NCBI GenBank assembly: GCA_964410725.1
Contig: CAYPID010000007.1
Location: forward strand, 1-64,000
Direction of reading: 5' to 3'
Length of the DNA stretch: 64,000 nucleotides
Origin: CALAZP01 sp964410725
GTDB lineage: Bacteria; Bacteroidota; Bacteroidia; Chitinophagales; Saprospiraceae
In this document: positions 1 through 8,656 of the stretch, in pieces
How positions within the stretch are numbered: position 1 is the stretch's first letter
How the letters are laid out: each line of letters begins with the position of its first letter
The notes under the pieces: model-generated
Seen by the model: only the letters and a program-made list of their open reading frames with translations
Database searches by the model: none
Told to the model about the DNA's origin: nothing
Made by a program: the position numbers and the translations under genes

Positions 1-749
1 AGGTACTGCCAGGCCTGTCGATTGCTGAGGTTTCCCCATGCCAAGTAAGGTGATATTCTAGCACAAGAGGTTCGACTTTGCATTGGTTTGGAGATATGGC
101 GGCTGTAATTTTCGGCACGTTTTTCAACAAACGAATGTAAATATCTATAGGCTATGTCTGTTCCGGGGGGCTGGTAGCTTGAAGGATAAGATTTTAAATC
201 TGTTACCAAAGCAGACGGCAAGGGCCATGGATTAGAAAATGTGATAGACTGCCTGGAAAATTTATTGACTATAACAGGGGCGGAAAGAGTCTTCTTCCAT
301 TTTTTATCCCAACCCTTTCTGTCTTTAATTCCTCGGATGACGCCATCTCTTTGGAATTCTTTCCAAATGATATTTTTAGTATTAAGGTACGCTAATACCG
401 CTCGATCCCTGGTGTAAGTTTCCGGTAATCCAGATTCTTGATAACTGAATATGTTTTTAATAGTGAATTTTTCTTCAATGGATTTTAGGACTTCAATGAC
501 TTCTCCGTAACAAAGGAATATTGCTCGGCCGAATGAAGCCAGTTGTTGATTCATCTTTTGAATGGAGTGGTACTGAAATTGTAAATGCCTAAGGGCAGTG
601 GTGGGGTGGTGAACCATTGAAGGTTCAATAATATAAATAATCAGGTAAGGAAGGCCAGATTGTTCTGCTGCTTCCAGAGGGTGATGATCAGAAAGCCTAA
701 GGTCTCTTTTTAACCAAACTAGGTTAATGGAGGGACTATTATTGTCCAT
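1..749 (-). CDS. Photolyase/cryptochrome family flavoprotein, N-terminal part (cut by window edge)
   Basis: An uninterrupted minus-strand frame starts at ATG 749 and runs off the left edge, giving about 249 residues. The N-terminus carries the family signature NLVWLKRDLRLSDHHPL (residues about 8-24) of the photolyase alpha/beta antenna domain. Near the edge, SRTSCARISPYLAWGNLS matches the conserved entry to the FAD-binding helical domain. Known for the family: light-driven repair of pyrimidine dimers or (6-4) products, or blue-light signalling. The C-terminal half, with the tryptophan electron chain and FAD pocket that would tell repair enzyme from cryptochrome, lies outside the window. It is divergent from the aminopeptidase gene at 848, with about 100 bp between them in which no clear promoter box was found. 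Family is confident, subfamily open. Confidence 0.9.
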   Translation of the reverse strand, partial: MDNNSPSINLVWLKRDLRLSDHHPLEAAEQSGLPYLIIYIIEPSMVHHPTTALRHLQFQYHSIQKMNQQLASFGRAIFLCYGEVIEVLKSIEEKFTIKNIFSYQESGLPETYTRDRAVLAYLNTKNIIWKEFQRDGVIRGIKDRKGWDKKWKKTLSAPVIVNKFSRQSITFSNPWPLPSALVTDLKSYPSSYQPPGTDIAYRYLHSFVEKRAENYSRHISKPMQSRTSCARISPYLAWGNLSNRQAWQY

Positions 750-847
750 CGTCCATAGAATAAGTACTTCTGTATAATATCAATGACCCTAGTTAAACAG
801 TAGAGAAAAATTTTGTTTACTTTACGCACAATTCAATTTAAACTATT

Positions 848-3169
848 ATGAATAGAAAGATTTTATTTTTTGGGTTAATTCTAATGAGTGCCATATTGAC
901 GGCCCAAGAGCCCAATTTAAACTACAATAAGTTTCGACAATTGTATCAGGAACTTCCCACACCTAATAGCTACAGAACAGCTTCAGGTGCTCCAGGCCAT
1001 GAATATTATCAGCAGAAGGCAGACTACTTAATTAAGGTATCATTGGATGAAGCCAACAACAGATTAAGTGGTAGTGAGACCGTAACTTATCACAATAATT
1101 CCCCTGATCCATTAACCTATCTTTGGGTACAACTAGATCAGAATGTACGATCAAAAGATTCTGATACGCATAAAATTGAGACACAGGAATTAGGGTCCAG
1201 AATGTCCTTTACGCAATTAGGCAAACTCTATGATCGGTTTGATGGAGGCTTTAACATTGCTTATGTTAAAAATGCTGCTGGTCAACCCATGAAATATACC
1301 ATTAATAAAACCATGATGCGTATAGAGTTAGATAAGCCGCTTTTAAATGGAGAATCCATTACGTTCAGTTTGGAGTGGTGGTACAACATTAACGACCGGT
1401 TTAGGTATGGGGGCAGATCTGGTTATGAGTACTTTCCAGAAGATGACAACTCAGTTTATACTATTGCGCAGTTTTATCCCAGAATGGCGGTTTATAATGA
1501 AGTAGAAGGATGGCAAAACAAGCAATTTTTAGGGCAGGGGGAATTTGCTTTGACTTTCGGTGATTTTGAGGTACATATTGAGGTGCCAGCTGATCATATC
1601 GTGGCTGCTACTGGAGAAGTCCAGAATCCCAAAGAAGTGCTAACGAGTGAGCAGCGAAAGCGTTTGGCTGACGCCAAAAAATCTACTGAAGATCCGGTGT
1701 TTATTGTAACTGAGGAAGAAGCCCGGGAAAATGAAAAAGAGAAATCTTCCGAGCGGAAAACGTGGATTTTCAAGGCAGAAAATGTTCGGGATTTTGGATT
1801 TGCAACTTCAAGAAAATTTATTTGGGATGCTATGGCAGTGAAGCAAAACGGCAAAACCATAATGGCGATGTCTGCTTATCCCAAAGAAGGGAATCCACTT
1901 TGGGAGCAATACTCTACTAGAGTCGTAGCCCATACCATTAACACTTATTCTAAGTTTACTTTCGATTATCCATATCCATTAGCTTGGTCTATCCATGCGG
2001 ACAGAATTGGAATGGAATACCCCATGATTTGTTTCAATTTCGGTCGGCCAGAAAAGGACGGTACTTATTCCGATAGAATCAAATATGGAATGATTATGGT
2101 CATCATTCACGAAGTAGGGCATAATTATTTCCCCATGATTGTCAATTCAGATGAGCGGCAGTGGACCTGGATGGATGAAGGATTGAACAGCTTTTTGCAG
2201 TTTCTCGCAGAACAAGAGTGGGAACATAATTATCCTTCAGGTGCTGGGCAGCCCTCTAAAATTGTAGATTATATGAAGGGGTCTAAGGCTGGAATGGTGC
2301 CTATTATGACCAATTCTGAGTCTGTATTGCAGTTTGGAAACAATGCGTACGACAAACCAGCAACGGCATTGAATATTTTGCGGGAAACCGTAATGGGAAG
2401 AGAGTTATTTGATTATGCATTCAAGGAATATGCTCAAAGATGGAAGTTTAAACACCCCACACCTGCAGATTTTTTCAGAACGATGGAAGATGCCAGTGCC
2501 GTAGATTTAGATTGGTTTTGGAGAGGGTGGTTCTATTCAACAGATCATGTAGATATTGCTATTGATCAAGTTCAGTGGTTTCAGGTTAATACTCAAAACC
2601 CACTTGTAGAAAAAGGATTGGCAAAAGAAGAAAGAGCGGCAGCGCCTAAGTACATCGGTGATTTACGCAATGAATCTATGGAAACTGCTGTAGATAAAGA
2701 TCCTCGATTAAAGGATTTTTATAACGATTACGATCCCCTTAATGTAACCGCCTTAGATCAGGCTGAATACCAGCAGTTTCTAAATAGTTTGGAGCCATGG
2801 GAAAAGGAAATGTTAGACAGGGGACACCACTATTACAGTATTGATTTCTCCAATGTAGGAGGTTTAGTAATGCCCATTATTCTTGCTTTTAATTTTACAG
2901 ATGGCACAAGTGAAGAAGTCAGAATTCCAGCCGAGATTTGGGCTAAGAATTCAGAAAAAGTAAGCAAAGTATTCTTCTTTGAAAAAGAAGTAAAGGAGAT
3001 TGTTTTAGATCCCAACGTGGAAACAGCGGATACGGAGCGAAACAATAATTATTGGCCTTCACGTAAAGTGCCGAGCAGATTTGACTTGTTTAAAGGACGC
3101 CAATGGGGAATGGGAGAGAATCCCATGCAACGCATGCAAAGAAGTGAACAGCTAGAAGGGGGGAATTAA
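848..3169 (+). CDS. M1-family zinc metallopeptidase (secreted aminopeptidase-like)
   Basis: This 773-residue protein begins with a signal peptide (hydrophobic residues 5-18, probable cleavage after LTA) and so is exported. The gluzincin motif HEVGH is at residues 421-425, and the third zinc ligand, glutamate, falls 19 residues later (E444 in the stretch WTWMDEGLNSF). This is the HExxH-x18-E arrangement of M1 aminopeptidases. The N-terminal ~250 residues fit the M1 beta-saddle domain. The canonical GAMEN exopeptidase loop is not clearly visible: the nearest stretch is IGMEYP before the zinc site, so substrate preference is uncertain. The C-terminal ~200 residues are less conserved. The stop lies 6 bp from the stop of the convergent YpdA-like gene. 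The role is probably periplasmic or outer-membrane peptide degradation. Confidence 0.9.
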   Translation: MNRKILFFGLILMSAILTAQEPNLNYNKFRQLYQELPTPNSYRTASGAPGHEYYQQKADYLIKVSLDEANNRLSGSETVTYHNNSPDPLTYLWVQLDQNVRSKDSDTHKIETQELGSRMSFTQLGKLYDRFDGGFNIAYVKNAAGQPMKYTINKTMMRIELDKPLLNGESITFSLEWWYNINDRFRYGGRSGYEYFPEDDNSVYTIAQFYPRMAVYNEVEGWQNKQFLGQGEFALTFGDFEVHIEVPADHIVAATGEVQNPKEVLTSEQRKRLADAKKSTEDPVFIVTEEEARENEKEKSSERKTWIFKAENVRDFGFATSRKFIWDAMAVKQNGKTIMAMSAYPKEGNPLWEQYSTRVVAHTINTYSKFTFDYPYPLAWSIHADRIGMEYPMICFNFGRPEKDGTYSDRIKYGMIMVIIHEVGHNYFPMIVNSDERQWTWMDEGLNSFLQFLAEQEWEHNYPSGAGQPSKIVDYMKGSKAGMVPIMTNSESVLQFGNNAYDKPATALNILRETVMGRELFDYAFKEYAQRWKFKHPTPADFFRTMEDASAVDLDWFWRGWFYSTDHVDIAIDQVQWFQVNTQNPLVEKGLAKEERAAAPKYIGDLRNESMETAVDKDPRLKDFYNDYDPLNVTALDQAEYQQFLNSLEPWEKEMLDRGHHYYSIDFSNVGGLVMPIILAFNFTDGTSEEVRIPAEIWAKNSEKVSKVFFFEKEVKEIVLDPNVETADTERNNNYWPSRKVPSRFDLFKGRQWGMGENPMQRMQRSEQLEGGN

Positions 3170-3175
3170 ACCCTT

Positions 3176-3916
3176 TTATAACCTGGATACAATGGTATCT
3201 ATGATAATTTGAGCATGGTCTCGGGTGTTTTCAATAAATAATTTGCTGGTTTGTGTTCCTGCACAGACCACACCAGCTAGGAAAACACCCGAGAGATTGC
3301 TCTCTAACGTTTCTTTTTTATAATCTGGCAGCCTAAGGGCATCCTCGCTACAGGCAATTCCCAATCGATCCAATAAAGTGTAATTGGGTTCATATCCAAT
3401 CATCGCCAACACAAAATCATTGGAGATTTCAAAAGTTCCCTTTTCTTTATTTTTCAGTACGACTTTCTTTTCGTGAATCGAGACTACCTGGGTGTTGAAA
3501 TAACCAGTGATACTGTTTGCTTTGATTCGGTTGATAATATTTGGTCTTATCCAGTATTTGACATTAGGGTGAATTTCATCNNNNNNNNNNNNNNNNNNNN
3601 NNNNNNNNNNNNNNNNNNNNNNNNNNNNNNNNNNNNNNNNNNNNNNNNNNNNNNNNNNNNNNNNNNNNNNNNNNNNNNNNTATTCTAATGCTTCTCTTCT
3701 GGTTGGTTTTTCTCCATGCGAAATAAAGGGAACGTTCCCAATTTCTAATAATTTGGAAGTAGAGAAAAAAGTCATATCGGCAGGGAAATGGTATAAGGCA
3801 TTCACCAACATACCTTTTTCGAGCACTCGGTATTTTAATCCTGCCTGATGAGCTGCAATAGCACAGTTGATTCCAGAAGGTCCACCACCGATGATTACGA
3901 CATCTAAAGGATTCAT
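3176..3916 (-). CDS. ypdA: YpdA-like NAD(P)/FAD-dependent oxidoreductase, interrupted by an assembly gap
   Basis: The N-terminus shows a Rossmann FAD motif, VVIIGGGPSGINCAIAA, then the YpdA-type stretch HFPADMTFFSTSKLLEIG. The C-terminal part has YWIRPNI, AMIGYEPNY and GVFLAGVVCAGTQTSK, also typical of YpdA (putative bacillithiol disulfide reductase, TrxB-like fold). A run of 100 N lies inside the gene. Family members have about 320-330 residues, and the two visible parts would be separated by about 115 residues, so the true gap should be nearer 350 bp than 100. The second (NADPH-binding) glycine motif is in the missing part. The open frame across the N run is therefore fortuitous. Function (reducing low-molecular-weight thiol disulfides) is inferred from the family only; no bacillithiol synthesis gene is in the window. 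Confidence 0.85.
   Translation of the reverse strand: MNPLDVVIIGGGPSGINCAIAAHQAGLKYRVLEKGMLVNALYHFPADMTFFSTSKLLEIGNVPFISHGEKPTRREALEXXXXXXXXXXXXXXXXXXXXXXXXXXXXXXXXXXDEIHPNVKYWIRPNIINRIKANSITGYFNTQVVSIHEKKVVLKNKEKGTFEISNDFVLAMIGYEPNYTLLDRLGIACSEDALRLPDYKKETLESNLSGVFLAGVVCAGTQTSKLFIENTRDHAQIIIDTIVSRL
3581..3680. other. Assembly gap of 100 N
   Basis: Exactly 100 unresolved bases, the conventional size for a scaffold gap of unknown length. It falls inside the YpdA-like gene, whose family length implies that roughly 350 bp belong here. Confidence 0.99.
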
Positions 3917-3990
3917 AATTTTTAATTTGTGAAGACGTAAAATTAATTAATTGAATTTGTAGGGGTATATTTAGGAACCAATTTATCCTT

Positions 3991-4962
3991 ATGCATACTT
4001 TGAAAACTCTTCAAGGACTCTTTTTAGAGGCTTTAAGTCAAAATCATTTTTCTGGTCAACCCGCTTCTTTGTATGAACCCGTCAACTATATTATGCGGTT
4101 GGGGGGAAAAAGGATTCGTCCAGTATTAGCTCTAATAGCCTGTGATTTATTTGGAGAAGACCCCCACAAGGCACTTCCAGCAGCGATGGCTGTTGAAATT
4201 TTCCATAATTTCAGTTTGGTTCATGACGATATCATGGACGATGCCCCCTTAAGGCGTGGTCAACCTACTGTCCATGAGAAGTACTCAGCCAACACCGCAA
4301 TATTATCTGGCGATGTGATGCTGGTACAAGCCTATCAAGCGCTGGAAGTGGTAAAGGATCTTCAGCAAAAATCTGATTTATTTAGGGTATTTAGTCAAGT
4401 AGCCGTTGAAGTTTGCGAAGGCCAACAAATGGATATGGATTTTGAAAAAAGAGAAACGGTTGCTATTCAGGAGTATGTAAAAATGATTGAATTGAAAACG
4501 GCTGCATTGCTCGCTGGAAGTTTACAGATGGGCGCTATTCTGGCTGGTGCTTCTCCTAAAGAGATTCATACCTTGGGACAGGTTGGAAGAAATATTGGGA
4601 TTGCCTTTCAATTGCAGGATGATTATTTGGACACTTTTGGTGATCCAGCATTTTTCGGAAAGAAGGTTGGAGGAGACATTGTTCAAAATAAAAAGACCTA
4701 TCTTTTTTTGAAAGCGATGGAAATTGCTGATGATCTTCAAAGAAGAGAACTGAGGACTTGTTATTTTGAATACCAAGGCACCGAAGAAGACAAAATCGAT
4801 AAAGTCAAAGGTATTTTTGAGTCTTTGGGAATTAAATCTAGTTCTAAAACACTGATGGAGTCTTATAAAAATGATGCGATGACCCTCCTCGAAAGTCTGT
4901 CAAATACTCGAAACGAGGTATTGATGGAACTGATTGAACAACTTATGGTTAGGGAAATTTAA
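3991..4962 (+). CDS. Polyprenyl diphosphate synthase (trans-isoprenyl transferase)
   Basis: This 323-residue protein has all marks of trans-prenyltransferases: GGKRIRP near residue 37, the first aspartate-rich motif in LVHDDIMDDAPLRRG (about residues 76-90) and the second in FQLQDDYLDTFGD (about 207-219). It condenses isopentenyl diphosphate with allylic diphosphates in the cytoplasm to make C15-C20 or longer chains for quinones and carotenoids. Product length cannot be set from sequence alone; the small-residue/phenylalanine pattern before the first motif (EIFHNFSLVHDD) is only suggestive of a short-chain product. The carotenoid genes near 35 kb are possible consumers. The stop codon merges into a run of nine A that forms the U-tract of a minus-strand terminator. 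Confidence 0.92.
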   Translation: MHTLKTLQGLFLEALSQNHFSGQPASLYEPVNYIMRLGGKRIRPVLALIACDLFGEDPHKALPAAMAVEIFHNFSLVHDDIMDDAPLRRGQPTVHEKYSANTAILSGDVMLVQAYQALEVVKDLQQKSDLFRVFSQVAVEVCEGQQMDMDFEKRETVAIQEYVKMIELKTAALLAGSLQMGAILAGASPKEIHTLGQVGRNIGIAFQLQDDYLDTFGDPAFFGKKVGGDIVQNKKTYLFLKAMEIADDLQRRELRTCYFEYQGTEEDKIDKVKGIFESLGIKSSSKTLMESYKNDAMTLLESLSNTRNEVLMELIEQLMVREI

Positions 4963-4995
4963 AAAAAAAGGAGCAACCACCTAAGCGGTTACCCC
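4961..4995 (-). terminator. Rho-independent terminator on the minus strand
   Basis: Read on the minus strand, GGGGUAACC (4995-4987) pairs over nine contiguous base pairs (two G-U) with GGUUGCUCC (4978-4970), with an 8-nt loop, and is followed directly by nine U. It lies about 165 bp beyond the stop of the GH20 gene and could end that transcript or the small RNA candidate that begins nearer by. Confidence 0.8.
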
Positions 4996-5083
4996 TCACA
5001 CTATGAAACACTATTATCTTATGCGCATGTGCGCGTAATATTTTTAGTCAGACAGTTGAGTACCCGTTGGATAGTATATTCTC
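4961..5083 (-). ncRNA. Candidate small RNA between two convergent genes
   Basis: The 196-bp space between the stops of the prenyl synthase and hexosaminidase genes contains, on the minus strand, a TATATTTG promoter box (5096-5089), about 120 nt of sequence without a plausible reading frame, and a strong terminator (4995-4961). A compact hairpin (GCGCA, 2-nt loop, UGCGC, plus coordinates 5023-5034) lies in the middle. Promoter plus terminator with no gene between suggests an independent RNA of about 120 nt. It was not recognised as 6S RNA, tmRNA or SRP RNA. The alternative is simply the 3' untranslated region of the GH20 gene. Confidence 0.45.
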
Positions 5084-5100
5084 TGATGCAAATATACTAT
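5071..5100. promoter_or_regulatory. Minus-strand promoter box (TATATTTG) inside a perfect 10-bp inverted repeat
   Basis: TATATTTG on the minus strand (5096-5089) fits the Bacteroidota -7 consensus TAnnTTTG. It overlaps ATAGTATATT (5071-5080) and AATATACTAT (5091-5100), a perfect 10-bp inverted repeat around a 10-nt centre. No good TTG -33 element was found at the expected spacing. The repeat could be a repressor site over the start of the small RNA candidate or a hairpin in read-through transcripts. Confidence 0.5.
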
Positions 5101-5158
5101 TAATTTAAATATGATTTACTTTTTAACATTTTTTTTAATATATAAGTTCCCAATTAAG

Positions 5159-7714
5159 TTAATCTTTACGTATTAAATCATCTACATATACTATTTTACT
5201 TCTTTGATTTCCTTGATTGGTAAAAGCGGCTATTTGCATTCCCTTTTGGTAGTTGACGGTTCCATCATTTATTGTAGAGCTTTTAGAATTAGGGGCCTCA
5301 TCGATTGCAAACCGGATAATTAGACCGGGGAATGCGGCATTGACTTTGACGATATTGTCTTCTAAGCTAACTCCTGGTGCCGGAATTCGGTAGTTTACCT
5401 CTTCAAAAGCAGCGTCTATATAATCCAATTGGCCTTTACCGATGGTATTGGCAAATACTTCCCAATCTTTTGCTAGTAGTTGATCATCTTTTTGAGTCTC
5501 CCACTTGGGTTTGGTTGCCCATGATCTTTCTGCCAAGCCTAATAATTTTGGAAAATAAAAATAGGATAGACGCTCGGGATACATTAAGGTTTCACTCCAC
5601 AGTTGTCCCTGTATTCCGAGGATGTTTTTTCTAGATGAGGTCTCTAAAGCTTCCATTTCTGAATAAAACGAAGCTCTGTCGAAGGCATGACCCATAGGAT
5701 CTTGAGTGGTGGAAAAGAAAACTTCTTCTGGTGCGAAGGAAAAAACTCGTTGGGTATTTACGAAACCGCCCCAAGTCAAACCAGGTTCTTTGGGATCTTT
5801 GTTGTAGGCCATATCTAAGTAAAGGTTGGTGACCCCGCACAAGACCACTGGATAACCGGCATTGGCCAATCGGTTGCCCAAATCCTGATTGCCCCATAGA
5901 TTATTCCATACATAAGGGACCACAGACCCTCCTTTAAAATCTGGATGTGGGTTATAGGACATTCCCCCATTTCCATTTGGAACCCTTTCTAAGGCCACTT
6001 CTTCCCAACCTGCAGTATTCAATCCATAACGATTTAGCATTTCCTGCATTCGTCGGACGAAATAATAATTTAGGTCAATTACATTTTTTACCGAAGGTGT
6101 AGCCGCTATGAGCTGAGCACAAGCGGGGGATTTTTCCCAAACTCCAGCGGGTACTTCATCGCCGCCGATGTGTAGGGTACTCAGAGGAACGCCTACTGAC
6201 TTGTAGATGCCTAAAATATTCCTAACTACTGTTTCAATAAAGGTATAGGTAGATTCCTGACAGGGACAAATGACATTATCTGTATAATTCTGAACGGATA
6301 CATAAGCTGAAGCATCTTCTGGGTCGTGTAGTAAATACGAGGAATCACCAGTTTTTTCTGCTCTGCGCTTCATGGCTACAATAGCTGCTCGGGCATGACC
6401 TGGAAGATCGATTTCGGGAATCACTTCAATTCCTAATTTTTGAGCGTGAACCAGGATATCAGCATATTCTTCCTGGGTGTAGAAACCATTGCCTGCCGAT
6501 TCGGGGTTCTTAGGATCTGGTCCTGAACCATAGGCAGGAAAAAGGTGATTTTGTTCGTCTAAAGTGTGACCTCGAAATGCGCCAATACTGGTCAATTCAG
6601 GTAATTCTGGAATTTCAATTCGCCAGCCTTCATCATCCGTCAAGTGAAAATGAAGTTTATTCAGTTTGTAGGCCCCCATAACTGAAAGCAACAATTTTAC
6701 TTGATCAGCTGACTGGAAATTTCTGGCTACATCGAGGTGAACGCCTCGATAATTGTATCGCGGATAATCCTGAATGGAGAGGGCCAAAAGTGGCCATTGA
6801 TTGGTTTGGGCAATCGTTAGATATTGGATCAGCGATTGAGCTCCATAGAGCAGCCCCTGTTGGTCGGAGCCTTTGATAATCATAGTTCCATTGGGCTGAA
6901 TGGTTAATTCATAAGCATGGCTTCCTGGGCTACGAGTGATTCCGTCTATAGTTAAGGGCTCCACTATTAAAGAAAGTGTAGCATCAGTTTGATCAACTCT
7001 TTCCGATGGAATTCCAAGGGTTTTTTGGAGGCTTTCTTGCAACCAATCTATAGCCCTTCCCTCTCCGCTTATTGGAAGAGTCCCTTCGGGAAAAGATACC
7101 TGATCTTCCCCATATTCCCAATGCACTGGGGTGGGAACTACTGGAGGAAGACTTAATCGATCTAAATCTGCTAAGTTGGCATAGGTCTCATAATCTCCTT
7201 GTGGGGTGGGGATGGGAACTTGGTCTGTTGAACCTCGATTGATTTGTGCCGCATTTTCAAAAGGGAGAATTTCCAATTCGATAGGAATAACGGTTTCGTC
7301 TGGACCTGGGTTGAGCACCAAATATGGGGTGAGCGGCCCCCAGGCTTCTTTATTAATAACCCCTTCGCCGGAATAGGAAATAGGCCATGAAGTATGGGCA
7401 GGAAGGGAGGCAAAGGCAGGGGTAGGTGCTATTCGCCAGAAATCACCATTGACTCTTTCAATGGTCACTGCCCCCTCTATAGTGGTGGATATTGGGGTTC
7501 CTACAATTTGATTGTAATAAATGGCCCATTTATTAGCTTGAAGCGGATTTTCCAATTGATGTTCCAGCTGGAATGCGGCATCGAAAGTTCCGTCGTCTTT
7601 ATTTTCAATTAATTTCCACGTTAAAGTGACTGAAGCATCTGACTGGGGCTCCGATGAGGTTGAACAAGCTGTTCCGATAAGCGCCATAAAAAACAGGTAA
7701 AAAAGGATTCGCAT
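5159..7714 (-). CDS. Beta-N-acetylhexosaminidase, GH20 family lipoprotein
   Basis: The open frame reaches back to 7768, but the ATG at 7714 gives a clean lipoprotein signal (MRILFYLFFMALIGTAC), so that start was chosen (851 residues). An N-terminal chitobiase-like carbohydrate-binding domain is followed by a GH20b domain (about residues 190-310) and the catalytic barrel beginning at YRGVHLDVARNF. The catalytic Asp-Glu pair lies in HIGGDEVPAGVW (D519-E520 from this start). A C-terminal beta domain ends the protein. It hydrolyses terminal N-acetylhexosamines from chitin oligomers or glycans, probably at the outer membrane or in the periplasm. It is convergent with the prenyl synthase gene and divergent from the hypothetical gene at 7817. 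No SusC/SusD pair is nearby, so it is not in a visible polysaccharide utilisation locus. Confidence 0.93.
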   Translation of the reverse strand: MRILFYLFFMALIGTACSTSSEPQSDASVTLTWKLIENKDDGTFDAAFQLEHQLENPLQANKWAIYYNQIVGTPISTTIEGAVTIERVNGDFWRIAPTPAFASLPAHTSWPISYSGEGVINKEAWGPLTPYLVLNPGPDETVIPIELEILPFENAAQINRGSTDQVPIPTPQGDYETYANLADLDRLSLPPVVPTPVHWEYGEDQVSFPEGTLPISGEGRAIDWLQESLQKTLGIPSERVDQTDATLSLIVEPLTIDGITRSPGSHAYELTIQPNGTMIIKGSDQQGLLYGAQSLIQYLTIAQTNQWPLLALSIQDYPRYNYRGVHLDVARNFQSADQVKLLLSVMGAYKLNKLHFHLTDDEGWRIEIPELPELTSIGAFRGHTLDEQNHLFPAYGSGPDPKNPESAGNGFYTQEEYADILVHAQKLGIEVIPEIDLPGHARAAIVAMKRRAEKTGDSSYLLHDPEDASAYVSVQNYTDNVICPCQESTYTFIETVVRNILGIYKSVGVPLSTLHIGGDEVPAGVWEKSPACAQLIAATPSVKNVIDLNYYFVRRMQEMLNRYGLNTAGWEEVALERVPNGNGGMSYNPHPDFKGGSVVPYVWNNLWGNQDLGNRLANAGYPVVLCGVTNLYLDMAYNKDPKEPGLTWGGFVNTQRVFSFAPEEVFFSTTQDPMGHAFDRASFYSEMEALETSSRKNILGIQGQLWSETLMYPERLSYFYFPKLLGLAERSWATKPKWETQKDDQLLAKDWEVFANTIGKGQLDYIDAAFEEVNYRIPAPGVSLEDNIVKVNAAFPGLIIRFAIDEAPNSKSSTINDGTVNYQKGMQIAAFTNQGNQRSKIVYVDDLIRKD

Positions 7715-7816
7715 TTTAGGTTTTTTTTCCAAATAAACAATATTTCTTAATTTTATTAACGGCTGCACCTCTTGTATGAAGCGATTTTTTTTTCTAAAGC
7801 TTCTTAAATTATCAAA

Positions 7817-8656
7817 ATGATTGTAATAGAGTTGCTAGTAGCATTGATTTTCACCCTCCTTATTTTAAGTTTACTCGCTTCCTCCATATTGGAAGGATTG
7901 GCATTGATTTTTGGTTTCCGCAATAAAAAATTGCTGAAGGCTCTGGCATTGATATTAGGAAATGGATCGTTATATCGAGATTTCATCCAACATCCCAGCT
8001 TCACGCAACTTGGAATTGCGGAATCTGGATGGCATAAGACTCCTTCCTACCTCAGTGCCGACCAATTTACCTCCCTACTCAACCGATTTATTCCATTTAC
8101 GCTTTTGGATCAAAAAAGTGAAGAGTTGAAGTCGATGAATTTGCCTAACGAGTTGAAGGAGAATTTAACCATGTATTGGGAGGACGCTGGTCAAAACGAA
8201 GAGGTGTTTCGCGGCAAACTAAAACATTGGTATCAAACCATCATGGAGCGTTATTCTGAAGGGTATAAAAATTTTTCTAAGAAAATGCTTCTGGCTATTG
8301 GTTTGGTGCTCACCCTTTCATTCAATATTGAGGTCATTGGGTTGGGAAAGGTATTGGTTCAACAAGCTGAGATGCGGCAAATTTTCCAAATGGCGGCTCA
8401 AAAATTAGCGGCAGAAAATACTGAGGAGACGGTTTCGTCTAATGAAATAGAGGCTGCTTTGAGGATGGTGGTTCAATACGGTTCAGGTCCTATGGCTACA
8501 CTATCATGGGGATGGAAGAGTAACCCATTTGAAAGTTGGGAACCCTCCAAATGGGCCTGGAAAGGGTTGGGGTGGATATTGACCGCTTGTGCTATAGCTA
8601 TGGGCGCACCTTTTTGGTATGACCTGCTAAAAAAATTGCTGGCCATCAAAAATTAG
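7817..8656 (+). CDS. Uncharacterised membrane protein, 279 residues
   Basis: Function not recognised. A long hydrophobic N-terminus (IELLVALIFTLLILSLLASSILEGLALIFGF read in parts, residues about 4-34) forms a membrane segment. A charged region follows (about 40-150), then a second segment near residues 155-175 and a third at the C-terminus around GWILTACAIAMGAPFWYDLLKKL. The closing GAPFW(Y/F)DLL motif recurs, as far as I recall, in a family of conserved hypothetical membrane proteins in several bacterial phyla. The middle region is rich in Glu/Lys/Gln and may be helical and cytoplasmic. The gene is 102 bp from the start of the divergent GH20 gene, and its stop overlaps the NIPSNAP stop by 4 bp on the other strand. 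Confidence 0.75.
   Translation: MIVIELLVALIFTLLILSLLASSILEGLALIFGFRNKKLLKALALILGNGSLYRDFIQHPSFTQLGIAESGWHKTPSYLSADQFTSLLNRFIPFTLLDQKSEELKSMNLPNELKENLTMYWEDAGQNEEVFRGKLKHWYQTIMERYSEGYKNFSKKMLLAIGLVLTLSFNIEVIGLGKVLVQQAEMRQIFQMAAQKLAAENTEETVSSNEIEAALRMVVQYGSGPMATLSWGWKSNPFESWEPSKWAWKGLGWILTACAIAMGAPFWYDLLKKLLAIKN

Noticed and set aside
848..3169. Classical aminopeptidase N
   Set aside because: The zinc motif fits M1, but a clear GAMEN exopeptidase loop was not found, so only the family is called.
4963..5100. 6S RNA or tmRNA
   Set aside because: Too short, and no tmRNA tag frame, tRNA-like ends or long 6S-type bulged helix could be seen.
5159..7768. Start of the GH20 gene at 7768
   Set aside because: The extra 18 residues precede and spoil a good lipoprotein signal that begins at ATG 7714.
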